Positions 52,029-58,426 of a stretch of DNA of 64,000 bases are shown piece after piece. The position numbers and the translations under genes are program-made. Every line of letters starts with the position of its first letter. Within the stretch, counting starts at the first letter, position 1. Under the pieces are notes generated by a model that did not search any database, was not told the DNA's origin, and saw nothing but the letters and a program-made list of their open reading frames with translations. Source of the stretch: Nocardia niigatensis NBRC 100131 (lineage in GTDB: Bacteria > Actinomycetota > Actinomycetes > Mycobacteriales > Mycobacteriaceae); the NCBI RefSeq assembly GCF_000308655.1, contig NZ_BAGC01000054.1, positions 62,001 to 126,000 on the forward strand. The letters are read 5' to 3'.

Positions 52029-52793
52029 TCAGTGCTTCGAACCGGTGATCCGGGTCCGCGCCGCGGCCAGCCGGGCGGCGAATTCCGGAGACTCCAGCGA
52101 GGCCAGCTGCGGCACCACCTCGGTGTTCACCGCCTCGGCGTGGGCGGCCAGGGCCCGGGTGGCGCGCATGGTGCGCTTGGTGGTGATGAGCAGCTCGCGC
52201 GGGACTTCCGCGGTGGCGGCGGCGAATTCGACCGCGGCGGCCACCAGGGCGGCGTGATCGCCGTCCACGACGCGGTGCACCAGACCGGCCCGCTCCGCGG
52301 CCTGCGCGTCCAGCACCTCACCGAACAGCGTCATGGCCGTCGCCTGCTGCGGGCCCACCGCGCGCTGCAGCATCCAGGTCATGCCGCCGCCCGGGTGGAT
52401 GCCCAGGCGCAGGAAGCGAGCGTCGAAGCGCGCCTTGGTATTCGCGAAACGCAGGTCCGCGGCCAGGGCCAGGTTCAGGCCCGCGCCGACCGCCGCGCCG
52501 CCGACCGCGGCGACCGTCGGCAGCTTGCAGCGCGCGACCGCGAGGAAGCCCTCGTAGATGGCCCGCAGGCCCTCTTCCCTCGCCTCACCCAGGGCGGTCA
52601 GGTTCGCGCCCGCACAGAAGGCCGGGGGCGTACCGGTCACCACCAGCGCGTGCACCGATTCGTCGGCCTCCGCGTCCGCCACCGCGTCCGCGAGATCGGC
52701 GGATAGGTCCAGCGTCAACGCATTCCGCTTGTCTGGGTCGTGCACCGTTACGAGCGCCACTGAGCTCAGGCGCTCCACCTTGATCTCCGCCAT
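52029..52793 (-). CDS. enoyl-CoA hydratase/isomerase-family protein
   Basis: Crotonase-fold protein of 254 residues. The oxyanion-hole segments are present: FCAGANLTAL, and VAAVGGAAVGAGLNLALAAD. The two glutamates that normally catalyse hydration appear to be missing: the first position is N in GAGLN, and the second region reads FDARFLRLGIHPGGG without the usual Glu. It may be a different type of CoA-ester enzyme or have lost hydratase activity. It lies near, but not in, the leucine operon and could otherwise have been proposed as the methylglutaconyl-CoA hydratase. The SRPBCC gene is 21 bases upstream on the same strand. Confidence 0.85.
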   Translation of the reverse strand: MAEIKVERLSSVALVTVHDPDKRNALTLDLSADLADAVADAEADESVHALVVTGTPPAFCAGANLTALGEAREEGLRAIYEGFLAVARCKLPTVAAVGGAAVGAGLNLALAADLRFANTKARFDARFLRLGIHPGGGMTWMLQRAVGPQQATAMTLFGEVLDAQAAERAGLVHRVVDGDHAALVAAAVEFAAATAEVPRELLITTKRTMRATRALAAHAEAVNTEVVPQLASLESPEFAARLAAARTRITGSKH

Positions 52794-52814
52794 GGCCCCA
52801 GATGGTAACCCGCG

Positions 52815-53258
52815 TCACCGTCCGCCGAGTTCGCGCTCCGCGGTTCGCAGCACCATCACGAAACCGCCGTGCACCACCGGCAGGAAGATCCGCGTCCACA
52901 GCGGCGCGAGTACGGGGGCAGCGATCTCGAAGGTGGACGACCAGCGCACCCGGGTGCCCGCCGCGACCGGCTCGCAGGTGATGGAGCCCTCCTGATGCCG
53001 CAGCGGCGGAACGGAATTCAGCAACCGGTAGCGCATGAGCCGGGGCGGATCGTATTCCACGATCTCCTCGGTGAGGCGCAGCAGCGGGGTCACCACCAGC
53101 CGCACCGCGCCCACGCCGTTGCCGGCCTTGTCACCGGGGCGCACCAGCGTGACGCGGCGGACCAGCGGGACCCGTTGGTAATTGGCGACATCGGTGAGCC
53201 AGTCGAAGACATCGGGCGGCGGCGCCGCGATGGTGCGTTCGACATCAACCGTGCGCAT
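52815..53258 (-). CDS. SRPBCC (START-like) family protein
   Basis: 147 residues of the polyketide cyclase/dehydrase and lipid-transport superfamily. It begins VDVERTIAAPPPDVFDWLTD, the usual first strand and helix of the fold, followed by strands with LTEEIVEYDPPRLMRYR and GTRVRWSSTFE, and a long C-terminal helix. These proteins bind hydrophobic ligands. No substrate or partner can be named; the crotonase-fold gene follows it on the same strand. Confidence 0.8.
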   Translation of the reverse strand: MRTVDVERTIAAPPPDVFDWLTDVANYQRVPLVRRVTLVRPGDKAGNGVGAVRLVVTPLLRLTEEIVEYDPPRLMRYRLLNSVPPLRHQEGSITCEPVAAGTRVRWSSTFEIAAPVLAPLWTRIFLPVVHGGFVMVLRTAERELGGR

Positions 53259-53352
53259 GCCGGCTCCGTTCTGATGGACGCGGATCCTGTGCGCAGCCTA
53301 CGAGATCGGCGGCGCGGCGTCGACGGAAATGCCTGGTGACTACCATTGCGTT

Positions 53353-54573
53353 ATGACCGTCGAGGAGCAGCCGCAGCGCGTGATCCGCCGCCGCCCGAAG
53401 AACCGGCGGGCGCAGATCGCCGCCACCTCGGCCGCTGCCTTCGGTTCGCTCGGTTATCACGGCGTGAGCATGGAGGATATCGCCGCGCGGCTCGGCATCT
53501 CCTCGGCCGCGCTGTATCGCCACTATCCGAGCAAATACGCGCTCTTCCGGGAGGAACTGCTACGGCTGGCCCAGCTGACCGCGGCGGCCGCCACCCCGCC
53601 GGACGAGTCCGAGGGCCTGTCCCCGCGCGAGCGGCTGGACCGGGTGCTGGACCGGTTGATCGCCGAGACCATCGCCAATCGCGCCACCGTGACCCTGGTG
53701 CGCTGGGAGCGCCGCTACCTCGACGACACCGACCGGCGAACGCTGGAGGAGCAGTTCACCGCGGCGCTGGCCACGCTGCGTGCGCTCATCGCGGACGTGC
53801 GGCCCGAACTCGACGGGCACAGTCGCGCGGTGCGGGCGGTGTCGCTGCTCAGTGTCATCTCCAGCATCGGCGACCACCACGCCACGCTGCCCGCGAAATC
53901 GCTGACGGCCCTGCTGCATTCGGCCTGCGACGCCATCGTCGCGACCGAGCTGCCGCCGGAGGGGACCGTCGCCGAGGCGCCGCGGGCGGTCGAGATCCCG
54001 CAGAGTTTCAAGCATGAGCTGCTGCTCAAGAAGGCCGTCGAACTGTTCCACGCGCGCGGCTATCCGAATGTGAGCGTCGAGGACATCGCGGCGGCGGCTG
54101 ATCTGTCGGCGGCCTCGGCGGTGTACAGGTATTACCGCAGCAAGGGCGATCTGCTGGCCGCCGCGTTCCGCCGGGCGGCGGATCGGGTGTCGGGGGCGAT
54201 CGGCCCGGCGGTGGCGTCCTCGTCGAGTCCGGCCGAGGCGATGAGCAAGCTGGTGGACCTGTATGTCGCGGGGTCGTTCGCCGAGCGCGAGCTGACCTTC
54301 GTGTACTACGCCGAATTCGGCCATGTGGCGCCCGAGGAGCGCACCATGCTGCGCAATGTGCAGCGGCTCATCGTGACCGAGTGGGTGCGGCTGCTGGTGG
54401 CGGTGCGCCCGGAACTGTCCGACGGCGAGGCGCGCATCCTGGTGCAGGCCGCCTTCGGCCTGGTGGTGGACCTGGGCCGGGAGTTCGGCGGCCATCCGTC
54501 GATCTGCCCGCAGCCCAGGGTGATCCGGCTGATGGAGGCCACTCTCTTCGGCGCCGGAACGCCGGAATCCTGA
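53353..54573 (+). CDS. regulator with two TetR-type DNA-binding domains
   Basis: 406 residues, twice the normal TetR length, with two complete TetR units in tandem. The first helix-turn-helix is AFGSLGYHGVSMEDIAARLGIS followed by ALYRHYPSKYALFREEL. The second, after residue 220, is ELFHARGYPNVSVEDIAAAADLS followed by VYRYYRSKGDLLAAAF. Each is followed by its own helical ligand domain. Such fused pairs are known in actinomycetes and may mimic a dimer in one chain. ATG 53353 is used; ATG 53329 is an in-frame alternative. Divergent from the SRPBCC gene by 94 bases, so control of 52029-53258 is plausible. Confidence 0.9.
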   Translation: MTVEEQPQRVIRRRPKNRRAQIAATSAAAFGSLGYHGVSMEDIAARLGISSAALYRHYPSKYALFREELLRLAQLTAAAATPPDESEGLSPRERLDRVLDRLIAETIANRATVTLVRWERRYLDDTDRRTLEEQFTAALATLRALIADVRPELDGHSRAVRAVSLLSVISSIGDHHATLPAKSLTALLHSACDAIVATELPPEGTVAEAPRAVEIPQSFKHELLLKKAVELFHARGYPNVSVEDIAAAADLSAASAVYRYYRSKGDLLAAAFRRAADRVSGAIGPAVASSSSPAEAMSKLVDLYVAGSFAERELTFVYYAEFGHVAPEERTMLRNVQRLIVTEWVRLLVAVRPELSDGEARILVQAAFGLVVDLGREFGGHPSICPQPRVIRLMEATLFGAGTPES

Positions 54574-54576
54574 CGC

Positions 54577-54780
54577 CTAACTGCTCAGGGCTCGCATCGG
54601 GGTGAAGGGCGCGTAGTCGCACACATGGCCCTGGTCCCAGTCCCACAGCGAAATCGGATCGACGGCCACGCCGCTCTGCAGAATGAGCCGCCAGCCACCG
54701 TCCTCCCGCTGCCAGATGTCGCCGTCGCGGTCCCAATAGAGGCCGCTGTTGTGCGGTTCGACCGTGTCACTCCGGCTCAT
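54577..54780 (-). CDS. small conserved-looking protein of unknown function
   Basis: 67 residues, rich in Trp, Asp and aromatic residues (SGLYWDRDGDIWQRED, then DPISLWDWDQGHVCDYAPF). It looks like a small soluble globular protein; I do not recognise the family. ATG 54780 is chosen because AGAGGAAG lies five bases upstream. The frame is open back to 54900 (start MVTVVSRSEDYEAVLAAF), so a longer 107-residue form is possible. The stop is four bases from that of the convergent double-TetR gene. Confidence 0.6.
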   Translation of the reverse strand: MSRSDTVEPHNSGLYWDRDGDIWQREDGGWRLILQSGVAVDPISLWDWDQGHVCDYAPFTPMRALSS

Positions 54781-54900
54781 GGTCTTCCTCTCATAGCTAC
54801 CCGTGAGCGATTGCTCGGCATCGGGCGGCCGGGCACCGGCGCGCGTGAACGCGGCGAGCACGGCCTCGTAATCCTCGCTCCTGCTCACAACTGTCACCAT

Positions 54901-55217
54901 TGGCGATCCCGGTGTAGCGACCGTGCCGCAAAAGCATTCGCCGCCACGTTTCGGGGACTTTCTCGGGGTGATCGGGCTTCTCTTCTGAGCAAATATATTT
55001 GCCTCGCATTCGCCTCTGGAGCATTCCGCATGCGCGAGTCGAATTCGCGCGCCGGATTCCGACGAGCGCGACCGGTCGACGGTGAATAATTGCCGGCCCG
55101 ATTCGACTCAGGATATAAGACCAAGCGGTTCGCTTCAGTGCAACGCGTATGCCTCGGGACGGCGGTATCGTGCTGTGCGCGTGCGCATTCACGCACGGTC
55201 GGGGCGGGTTGAACGAT
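54901..55217. other. non-coding gap with AT-rich palindrome
   Basis: No gene recognised on either strand. It contains the palindrome at 54989-55002 and scattered AT-rich stretches (for example AGGATATAAGACC near 55108) likely to be promoters for the divergent small protein and the lipase. Confidence 0.5.
54989..55002. promoter_or_regulatory. perfect palindrome GCAAATATATTTGC
   Basis: A 14-base perfect palindrome made almost wholly of A and T inside a GC-rich chromosome, in the gap between divergent genes. This is the expected look of an operator; the binding protein is unknown. Confidence 0.5.
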
Positions 55218-56138
55218 ATGGGCCGGAAGGCGTTGTTGCACATGGGAATCACCACGAAGGTCGCCGCTGCCGTTCTCGGGACCGCGCTGCTGTCCGCAGG
55301 GATGACGCAGGTGTCGGCGGGAACGGCGCAGGCCGCACCGGACACCGGATCCGGCGGCGCCACGCTCCCGGCGGGGACCACCATCGAACCCGCCATCGAT
55401 TGCGCGCCGACGGCGGCGCATCCGGAACCGGTGGTGGTGCTGCCGGGTGCGGACGGCACACCGGAACAGACTGCCGCGCAATGGGACACCATGCTCGGCG
55501 CGCTGCGCGGGGCCGGATACTGCGCCCTGCTGTTCCAGGGCGGTATAGCGAACGACAAGCGGTGGAACGGCGACATGGCCGCCGAGGCGCGGCAGGTCGC
55601 GGATTTCATCGCGAAGGTGCGGCAGACCACCGGGGCCGACAAGGTCGAGATCGTGGCGCACTCGGCGGGAAGCATCATGTCGAACTACTACCTGAAGGTG
55701 CTCGGCGGAGCACCGACGGTCAGCCACGCGGTCTTCCTCACCCCGGAGGTGCGCGGCTGCGACGGCGCCGGCGTACTCGGAATCCCGAATCCGCCGATCA
55801 CCCCGGTGCAGATGCTGACCTCGATGCCGTTCCTGGCCCCCTTACTGGCGGCCGGCTCCCAGGATCTGGCCGTCGCCATGCAGATGGCCCCGACGTCGGC
55901 GCTGTACCACGCCGTTTTCGACACCGCGGTCACCCAGCCCGGCGTCACCTACTCGGTGATCGCCACTCGCCGCGATCAGCTCGCCACCCCCGCCCCCGCC
56001 TGCTCGACGCTGGACGAGCCGGGCGTCGTCAACGCGGTGTACGAGGATCTGTTCCCCGATGCGGAGGCGGTGGATCACTCCCTGATCCGGTCCAGCACGA
56101 ACACCGCGGGCTGGGTCCTGCAGCAGTTGCAACGCTGA
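55218..56138 (+). CDS. secreted lipase/esterase, alpha/beta hydrolase
   Basis: 306 residues. The N-terminus is a signal peptide: basic start MGRKALL, hydrophobic KVAAAVLGTALLSAGMT, and a cleavage site near AQA-AP (about 39/40). The mature part has VVVLPGADGTPEQTAAQW, the nucleophile S149 in VEIVAHSAGS, and a late acid and histidine (EAVDHSLIRSS). Conserved cysteines suggest disulfides outside the cell. It matches the class 2 lipase group of Streptomyces and mycolic-acid actinomycetes acting on lipid esters. ATG 55218 is used; ATG 55242 (MGITTK) would still leave a usable signal peptide. Confidence 0.85.
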   Translation: MGRKALLHMGITTKVAAAVLGTALLSAGMTQVSAGTAQAAPDTGSGGATLPAGTTIEPAIDCAPTAAHPEPVVVLPGADGTPEQTAAQWDTMLGALRGAGYCALLFQGGIANDKRWNGDMAAEARQVADFIAKVRQTTGADKVEIVAHSAGSIMSNYYLKVLGGAPTVSHAVFLTPEVRGCDGAGVLGIPNPPITPVQMLTSMPFLAPLLAAGSQDLAVAMQMAPTSALYHAVFDTAVTQPGVTYSVIATRRDQLATPAPACSTLDEPGVVNAVYEDLFPDAEAVDHSLIRSSTNTAGWVLQQLQR

Positions 56139-56159
56139 CCGCCCCCGGGCCACGACCGC

Positions 56160-56290
56160 TCAGCACATGGCCCCGTTGGCGCGGCCGGTCCGGCCGGAGA
56201 CCCGACCGGCCTCGTCGGAGAGCAGCCAGCCGACCACGGGTGCGATGTCCGAGGGGTGGCCGAGGCGGTTGCCCGGACCGAGTGTGGCGG
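56160..56290 (-). pseudogene. C-terminal remnant of a short-chain dehydrogenase
   Basis: The minus frame ending in TGA at 56160 reads RLGHPSDIAPVVGWLLSDEA then GRVSGRTGRANGAMC, the typical C-terminal 40 residues of an SDR (the GxPxDIAxxVxxLxSDxAxxxxG pattern). Nothing upstream in this frame looks like an SDR: it runs antisense or out of frame into the TetR gene, whose stop is at 56291. The catalytic part is missing, so this is a leftover after a deletion that brought the TetR gene next to it. Confidence 0.65.
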
Positions 56291-56962
56291 TCACCCCTGG
56301 CGTATCGCCGGCAGTCCCGCGGCGGCGGCGAACCCGTGGACGAGGGCGGTCACGGCGAACTCGAACCGGGCGCTGTCGTCGGTGCCCGCGCCGGTGCGCG
56401 CGGCCCGCAGGATGAGTGGGAATTCCTCCGGGTCCAGGGTTTTCAGGAAGTCGACCGAGCCCGGTTCGCCCGCCTCGTCGATCGGGGCGGTGCGGGCTTC
56501 GGAATTGGCATGGGCCACCACGAACAAGGTGAGCGCGTTCAGGGCGTCGAGGGCGGGGGCGAGTTCGAAACCGGCCGCCACCAACAGTTTCAGGCCGCGC
56601 TCGGCGGTGTGCAGAGTCTTCGGGGTGACGGCGGGGCGCGTGGCGATGAGCGGCAGCGCGCCGGGGTGTTCCAGGAGTGCGGCGCGCAGGGCGCGGGCGT
56701 AGTCGCCGAGCGCCGATTGCCAAGGGCCGGCGGCGAATCCGGCGTCGGCCTGCGACATGACGCGTTCGACCATGCCGTCGAGCAGGGCGTCCTTGTTGGG
56801 CACGTAGTGGTAGAGCGTCATGGCCTCGACGCCGAGTTCGGCGCCGAGCTTGCGCATGGACAGCGCGGCCAGTCCGTCCCGATCAGCGAACGCGAGAGCC
56901 GCGTCGAGCACCTGCTCGCGGGAAATTCCTGCTCGTTCGGCTCGGGTGCGCTTGGCGGCCAT
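56291..56962 (-). CDS. TetR-family regulator, TetR_C class
   Basis: 223 residues. The N-terminus AGISREQVLDAALAFADRDGLAALSMRKLGAELGVEAMTLYHYVPNK is cut here for clarity: helix-turn-helix SMRKLGAELGVEAMTLYHYV with NKDALLDGMV after it, the style of true TetR/TetR_C repressors. The C-terminal helical domain binds an unknown ligand. It is divergent from the SnoaL-like gene, and two near-identical palindromes lie in the 101-base gap, so it almost certainly represses that gene and itself. Confidence 0.92.
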   Translation of the reverse strand: MAAKRTRAERAGISREQVLDAALAFADRDGLAALSMRKLGAELGVEAMTLYHYVPNKDALLDGMVERVMSQADAGFAAGPWQSALGDYARALRAALLEHPGALPLIATRPAVTPKTLHTAERGLKLLVAAGFELAPALDALNALTLFVVAHANSEARTAPIDEAGEPGSVDFLKTLDPEEFPLILRAARTGAGTDDSARFEFAVTALVHGFAAAAGLPAIRQG

Positions 56963-56978
56963 CGGTTTCCTTCCAGGG

Positions 56979-57010
56979 TTGACAACTCTTACGTCGTAAG
57001 TGAACGATAG
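56979..57010 (+). promoter_or_regulatory. promoter of SnoaL-like gene with operator between boxes
   Basis: TTGACA at 56979-56984 is a perfect -35 box, and AACGATAG near 57003-57010 is a plausible -10 region. The palindrome CTTACG-T-CGTAAG (56988-57000) fills the spacer, so a bound repressor would block polymerase. Confidence 0.6.
56988..57000. promoter_or_regulatory. TetR operator O1
   Basis: Perfect 13-base palindrome CTTACGTCGTAAG between the -35 and -10 regions; the inner half-sites TTACG/CGTAA are shared with O2. Confidence 0.8.
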
Positions 57011-57024
57011 CCCACAGCAACGAA

Positions 57025-57041
57025 CTCTTACGACGTAAGAG
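57025..57041. promoter_or_regulatory. TetR operator O2
   Basis: Perfect 17-base palindrome CTCTTACGACGTAAGAG, 37 bases centre to centre from O1 and 23 bases before the SnoaL-like start. The repeat of the same half-site makes these a pair for one regulator. Confidence 0.8.
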
Positions 57042-57063
57042 TCATCGTGAAAGGGAGAACCGC

Positions 57064-57522
57064 ATGACCACCACCGCCGCGGCCGGCAACAGGACCGTCG
57101 TCACCGCGTTCATCGACGCGCTCGACCACGGCCTCGAGGGCGGGACCGAATGGGTCCGCTACCTGTCCCCGCAGGTGATCGACCACAACAAGGTGATCTT
57201 CGGCGAGGAGGACGCACCGGGCGCCGCCATCGAGGGATTCCGTCAGCAGCTCGCGGCCTTCAGTGCGACCGGCGAGCAGGAGAGCGGAATCCTGGTGCAG
57301 GAGTTGATCGGTGAGGACGATCGGATCGTGGCGCGGCTACGGGTGGTCGGCCGCCACACCGGCGCGCACGCCCGGATGCCGGAACCGACCGGGCGCACCC
57401 GCGATGTCGAGCAGATCTGGATCTTCACCCTGACCGACTCGCGCATCAGCGAGATCCGCGCGGTCAGCGACCGGCTGGGCATGTTTCTTCAGCTGGGCTG
57501 GGACTGGCCTGCCGTCGACTGA
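57064..57522 (+). CDS. SnoaL-like (NTF2-fold) protein
   Basis: 152 residues of the SnoaL-like/NTF2 superfamily. The N-terminal helix NRTVVTAFIDALDHGL, the VRYLSPQVIDHN segment and C-terminal strands VEQIWIFTLTDSRISEIRAVSDRLGMFLQLG follow the family pattern. Members include small hydrolases, isomerases and stress-linked ligand binders; the substrate is unknown. ATG 57064 has AGGGAG seven bases upstream. It is under the divergent TetR with two operators, so it is probably induced by the ligand of that repressor. Confidence 0.85.
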   Translation: MTTTAAAGNRTVVTAFIDALDHGLEGGTEWVRYLSPQVIDHNKVIFGEEDAPGAAIEGFRQQLAAFSATGEQESGILVQELIGEDDRIVARLRVVGRHTGAHARMPEPTGRTRDVEQIWIFTLTDSRISEIRAVSDRLGMFLQLGWDWPAVD

Positions 57523-57551
57523 GCGCCGGCGGCCGGGAGTCGTGGGCCCGG

Positions 57552-57581
57552 GGCCGCCAGGACCGGTAGATCCTGGCGGCC
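57552..57581. terminator. strong hairpin, shared 3' end of convergent genes
   Basis: GGCCGCCAGGA pairs perfectly with TCCTGGCGGCC over an 8-base loop. It lies 30 bases after the SnoaL-like stop and 22 bases after the last small-peptide stop on the other strand. There is no T-run, as is common for actinomycete terminators. Confidence 0.65.
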
Positions 57582-57602
57582 GTCACACCTGCCGACCGGC
57601 CG

Positions 57603-57710
57603 CTACGCGGTTGTCGTAGTGGTCTGCGGCGGGAAGGTGTACGAGGAGCCGGTGCCCAACGCCTTCGCCATCATCGCGAAGAGGTCGTTGATTGCACTGC
57701 CGCTGAACAT
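57603..57710 (-). CDS. small peptide 3 of the post-NRPS peptide cluster (35 aa)
   Basis: ATG 57708-57710 is preceded by a perfect AGGAGG five bases upstream; stop TAG at 57603-57605. The peptide begins MFSGSAINDLFAMMAKALG, an amphipathic helix, then GTGSSYTFPP and a tail ending in TTTTTA. It has no signal peptide and no cysteine. The pattern SGSxxxDL, a helix of about 12 residues, then G-x-GSS matches peptide 2, so the two are probably paralogues. The peptide 2 stop codon (57719-57721) touches this gene's ribosome-binding site, indicating coupled translation. Function unknown; a channel-forming or cell-wall peptide is one idea. Confidence 0.7.
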   Translation of the reverse strand: MFSGSAINDLFAMMAKALGTGSSYTFPPQTTTTTA

Positions 57711-57718
57711 CGCGCCTC

Positions 57719-57841
57719 CTAGACGACCGGCGTGGTGGTGCCCGCGCCCGGCTGGGTGATCGACGTCGACGATCCAGAAGTCACGAGGTGAGCGAAGGCG
57801 ATCAGGAGGTCGGTGAAGCCACTGCCCGAGTAGATAGGCAT
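57719..57841 (-). CDS. small peptide 2 of the post-NRPS peptide cluster (40 aa)
   Basis: ATG 57839-57841 with AAAGGA eight bases upstream; stop TAG. The peptide begins MPIYSGSGFTDLLIAFAHLV, followed by TSGSSTS and a tail of Thr, Pro and Gly ending in TTTPVV. The middle is a hydrophobic or amphipathic helix. It aligns by eye with peptide 3 (SGSG-xx-DL against SGSA-xx-DL; SGSS against TGSS). No signal peptide. In Corynebacterium, the cell-wall channel peptides PorA and PorH are also tiny, tandem and lack signal peptides; this is a resemblance of type, not proven homology. Confidence 0.68.
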   Translation of the reverse strand: MPIYSGSGFTDLLIAFAHLVTSGSSTSITQPGAGTTTPVV

Positions 57842-57870
57842 GGGGTGAATCCTTTCGAGATTGTTTTCTT

Positions 57871-57920
57871 CAGTGCGAATTTCTTCGCGAAGCGGCAGTG
57901 CGAATTACTTCGCGTTGCGG
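57871..57920. repeat. tandem direct repeat at end of peptide 1 gene
   Basis: CAGTGCGAATTTCTTCGCG (from 57871) is followed 25 bases on by CAGTGCGAATTACTTCGCG (from 57896). The second copy contains the stop codon of peptide 1. It looks like a local duplication. Confidence 0.6.
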
Positions 57921-58051
57921 CGCTTGGCCTTCGGGCCCTTGGGGTTGTAGCTCGCGGTGGAGCCGGCGCCGAGGAACTGCAGCACCTGGGTCATCAGGGC
58001 GCCGATGTCGACGGTGGTGCCGCCGCCGGTGGGGGGAGGAGTGGTGGTCAT
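57905..58051 (-). CDS. small peptide 1 of the post-NRPS peptide cluster (48 aa)
   Basis: ATG 58049-58051 with GAAAGGGAAA upstream; stop TAA at 57905. It begins MTTTPPPTGGG, has a helical core VDIGALMTQVLQFLGAGST, and ends in a basic tail NPKGPKAKRRNAK. The core resembles those of peptides 2 and 3 (hydrophobic helix, then G-x-G-S), but the flanks differ: the Thr/Pro segment is at the front and the tail is basic. A 25-base imperfect direct repeat (AGTGCGAATT-x-CTTCGCG) spans its stop region and the gap to peptide 2. It is 143 bases downstream of mbtH. Confidence 0.62.
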   Translation of the reverse strand: MTTTPPPTGGGTTVDIGALMTQVLQFLGAGSTASYNPKGPKAKRRNAK

Positions 58052-58148
58052 GGTGTTTCCCTTTCTTTCACGACGCGGACAGACCCCCTCGATTCGTTGT
58101 TTCTTCTCGGGACCGCCGCACGGGGCCGATGTGACCCCGGGTCTCTGA

Positions 58149-58193
58149 TGCGGAACTGCAGTGCCACCGGACTGTGAACTGCTGTGCCGCAGA
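58149..58193. promoter_or_regulatory. imperfect long hairpin between mbtH and peptide 1
   Basis: TGCGGAACTGCAGTGCCAC pairs, with a few mismatches, with GTGAACTGCTGTGCCGCA across a short loop just after the mbtH stop. It could reduce read-through or set the ratio between mbtH and peptide messages. The remaining gap to 58051 shows no gene. Confidence 0.45.
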
Positions 58194-58194
58194 A

Positions 58195-58413
58195 CTATTC
58201 GGTTTCGGCCGCCATCGCCTGGACCAGGGACGCCGGCCGCATATCGGTCCAGTGCGCTTCGACATAGTCCAGGCAGCTCTGCCGGCGGGCCGGACCGTGC
58301 GCGACGGTCCAGCCGCCGGGCACGGCGGCGAACACCGGCCACAGCGAATGCTGGGCCTCCTCGTTGACAAGTACGTAGAACTGCGCGTTTTCGTCATCGA
58401 AGGGATTGCTCAT
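58195..58413 (-). CDS. mbtH: MbtH-like NRPS accessory protein
   Basis: 72 residues, normal for the family. It begins MSNPFDDENAQFYVLVN and contains HSLWPVFAAVPGGW, then the C-terminal WTDMRPASL; the three signature tryptophans are all present. MbtH proteins bind NRPS adenylation domains and are needed for their folding or activity. The start is 13 bases after the NRPS stop with AAAGG upstream, so it is translated from the same transcript. It may also serve the giant NRPS at 1-33084. Confidence 0.97.
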   Translation of the reverse strand: MSNPFDDENAQFYVLVNEEAQHSLWPVFAAVPGGWTVAHGPARRQSCLDYVEAHWTDMRPASLVQAMAAETE

Positions 58414-58426
58414 TCGGGTTGCCTTT

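Noticed and set aside
55082..57010. Plus-strand 642-codon frame across the lipase and TetR genes
   Set aside because: It is out of frame with the lipase and antisense to the TetR gene, with no recognisable domain.
57788..58177. Plus-strand 129-codon frame opposite the small peptides
   Set aside because: No ribosome-binding site or recognisable domain; the opposite strand has three frames with good start signals and shared motifs.
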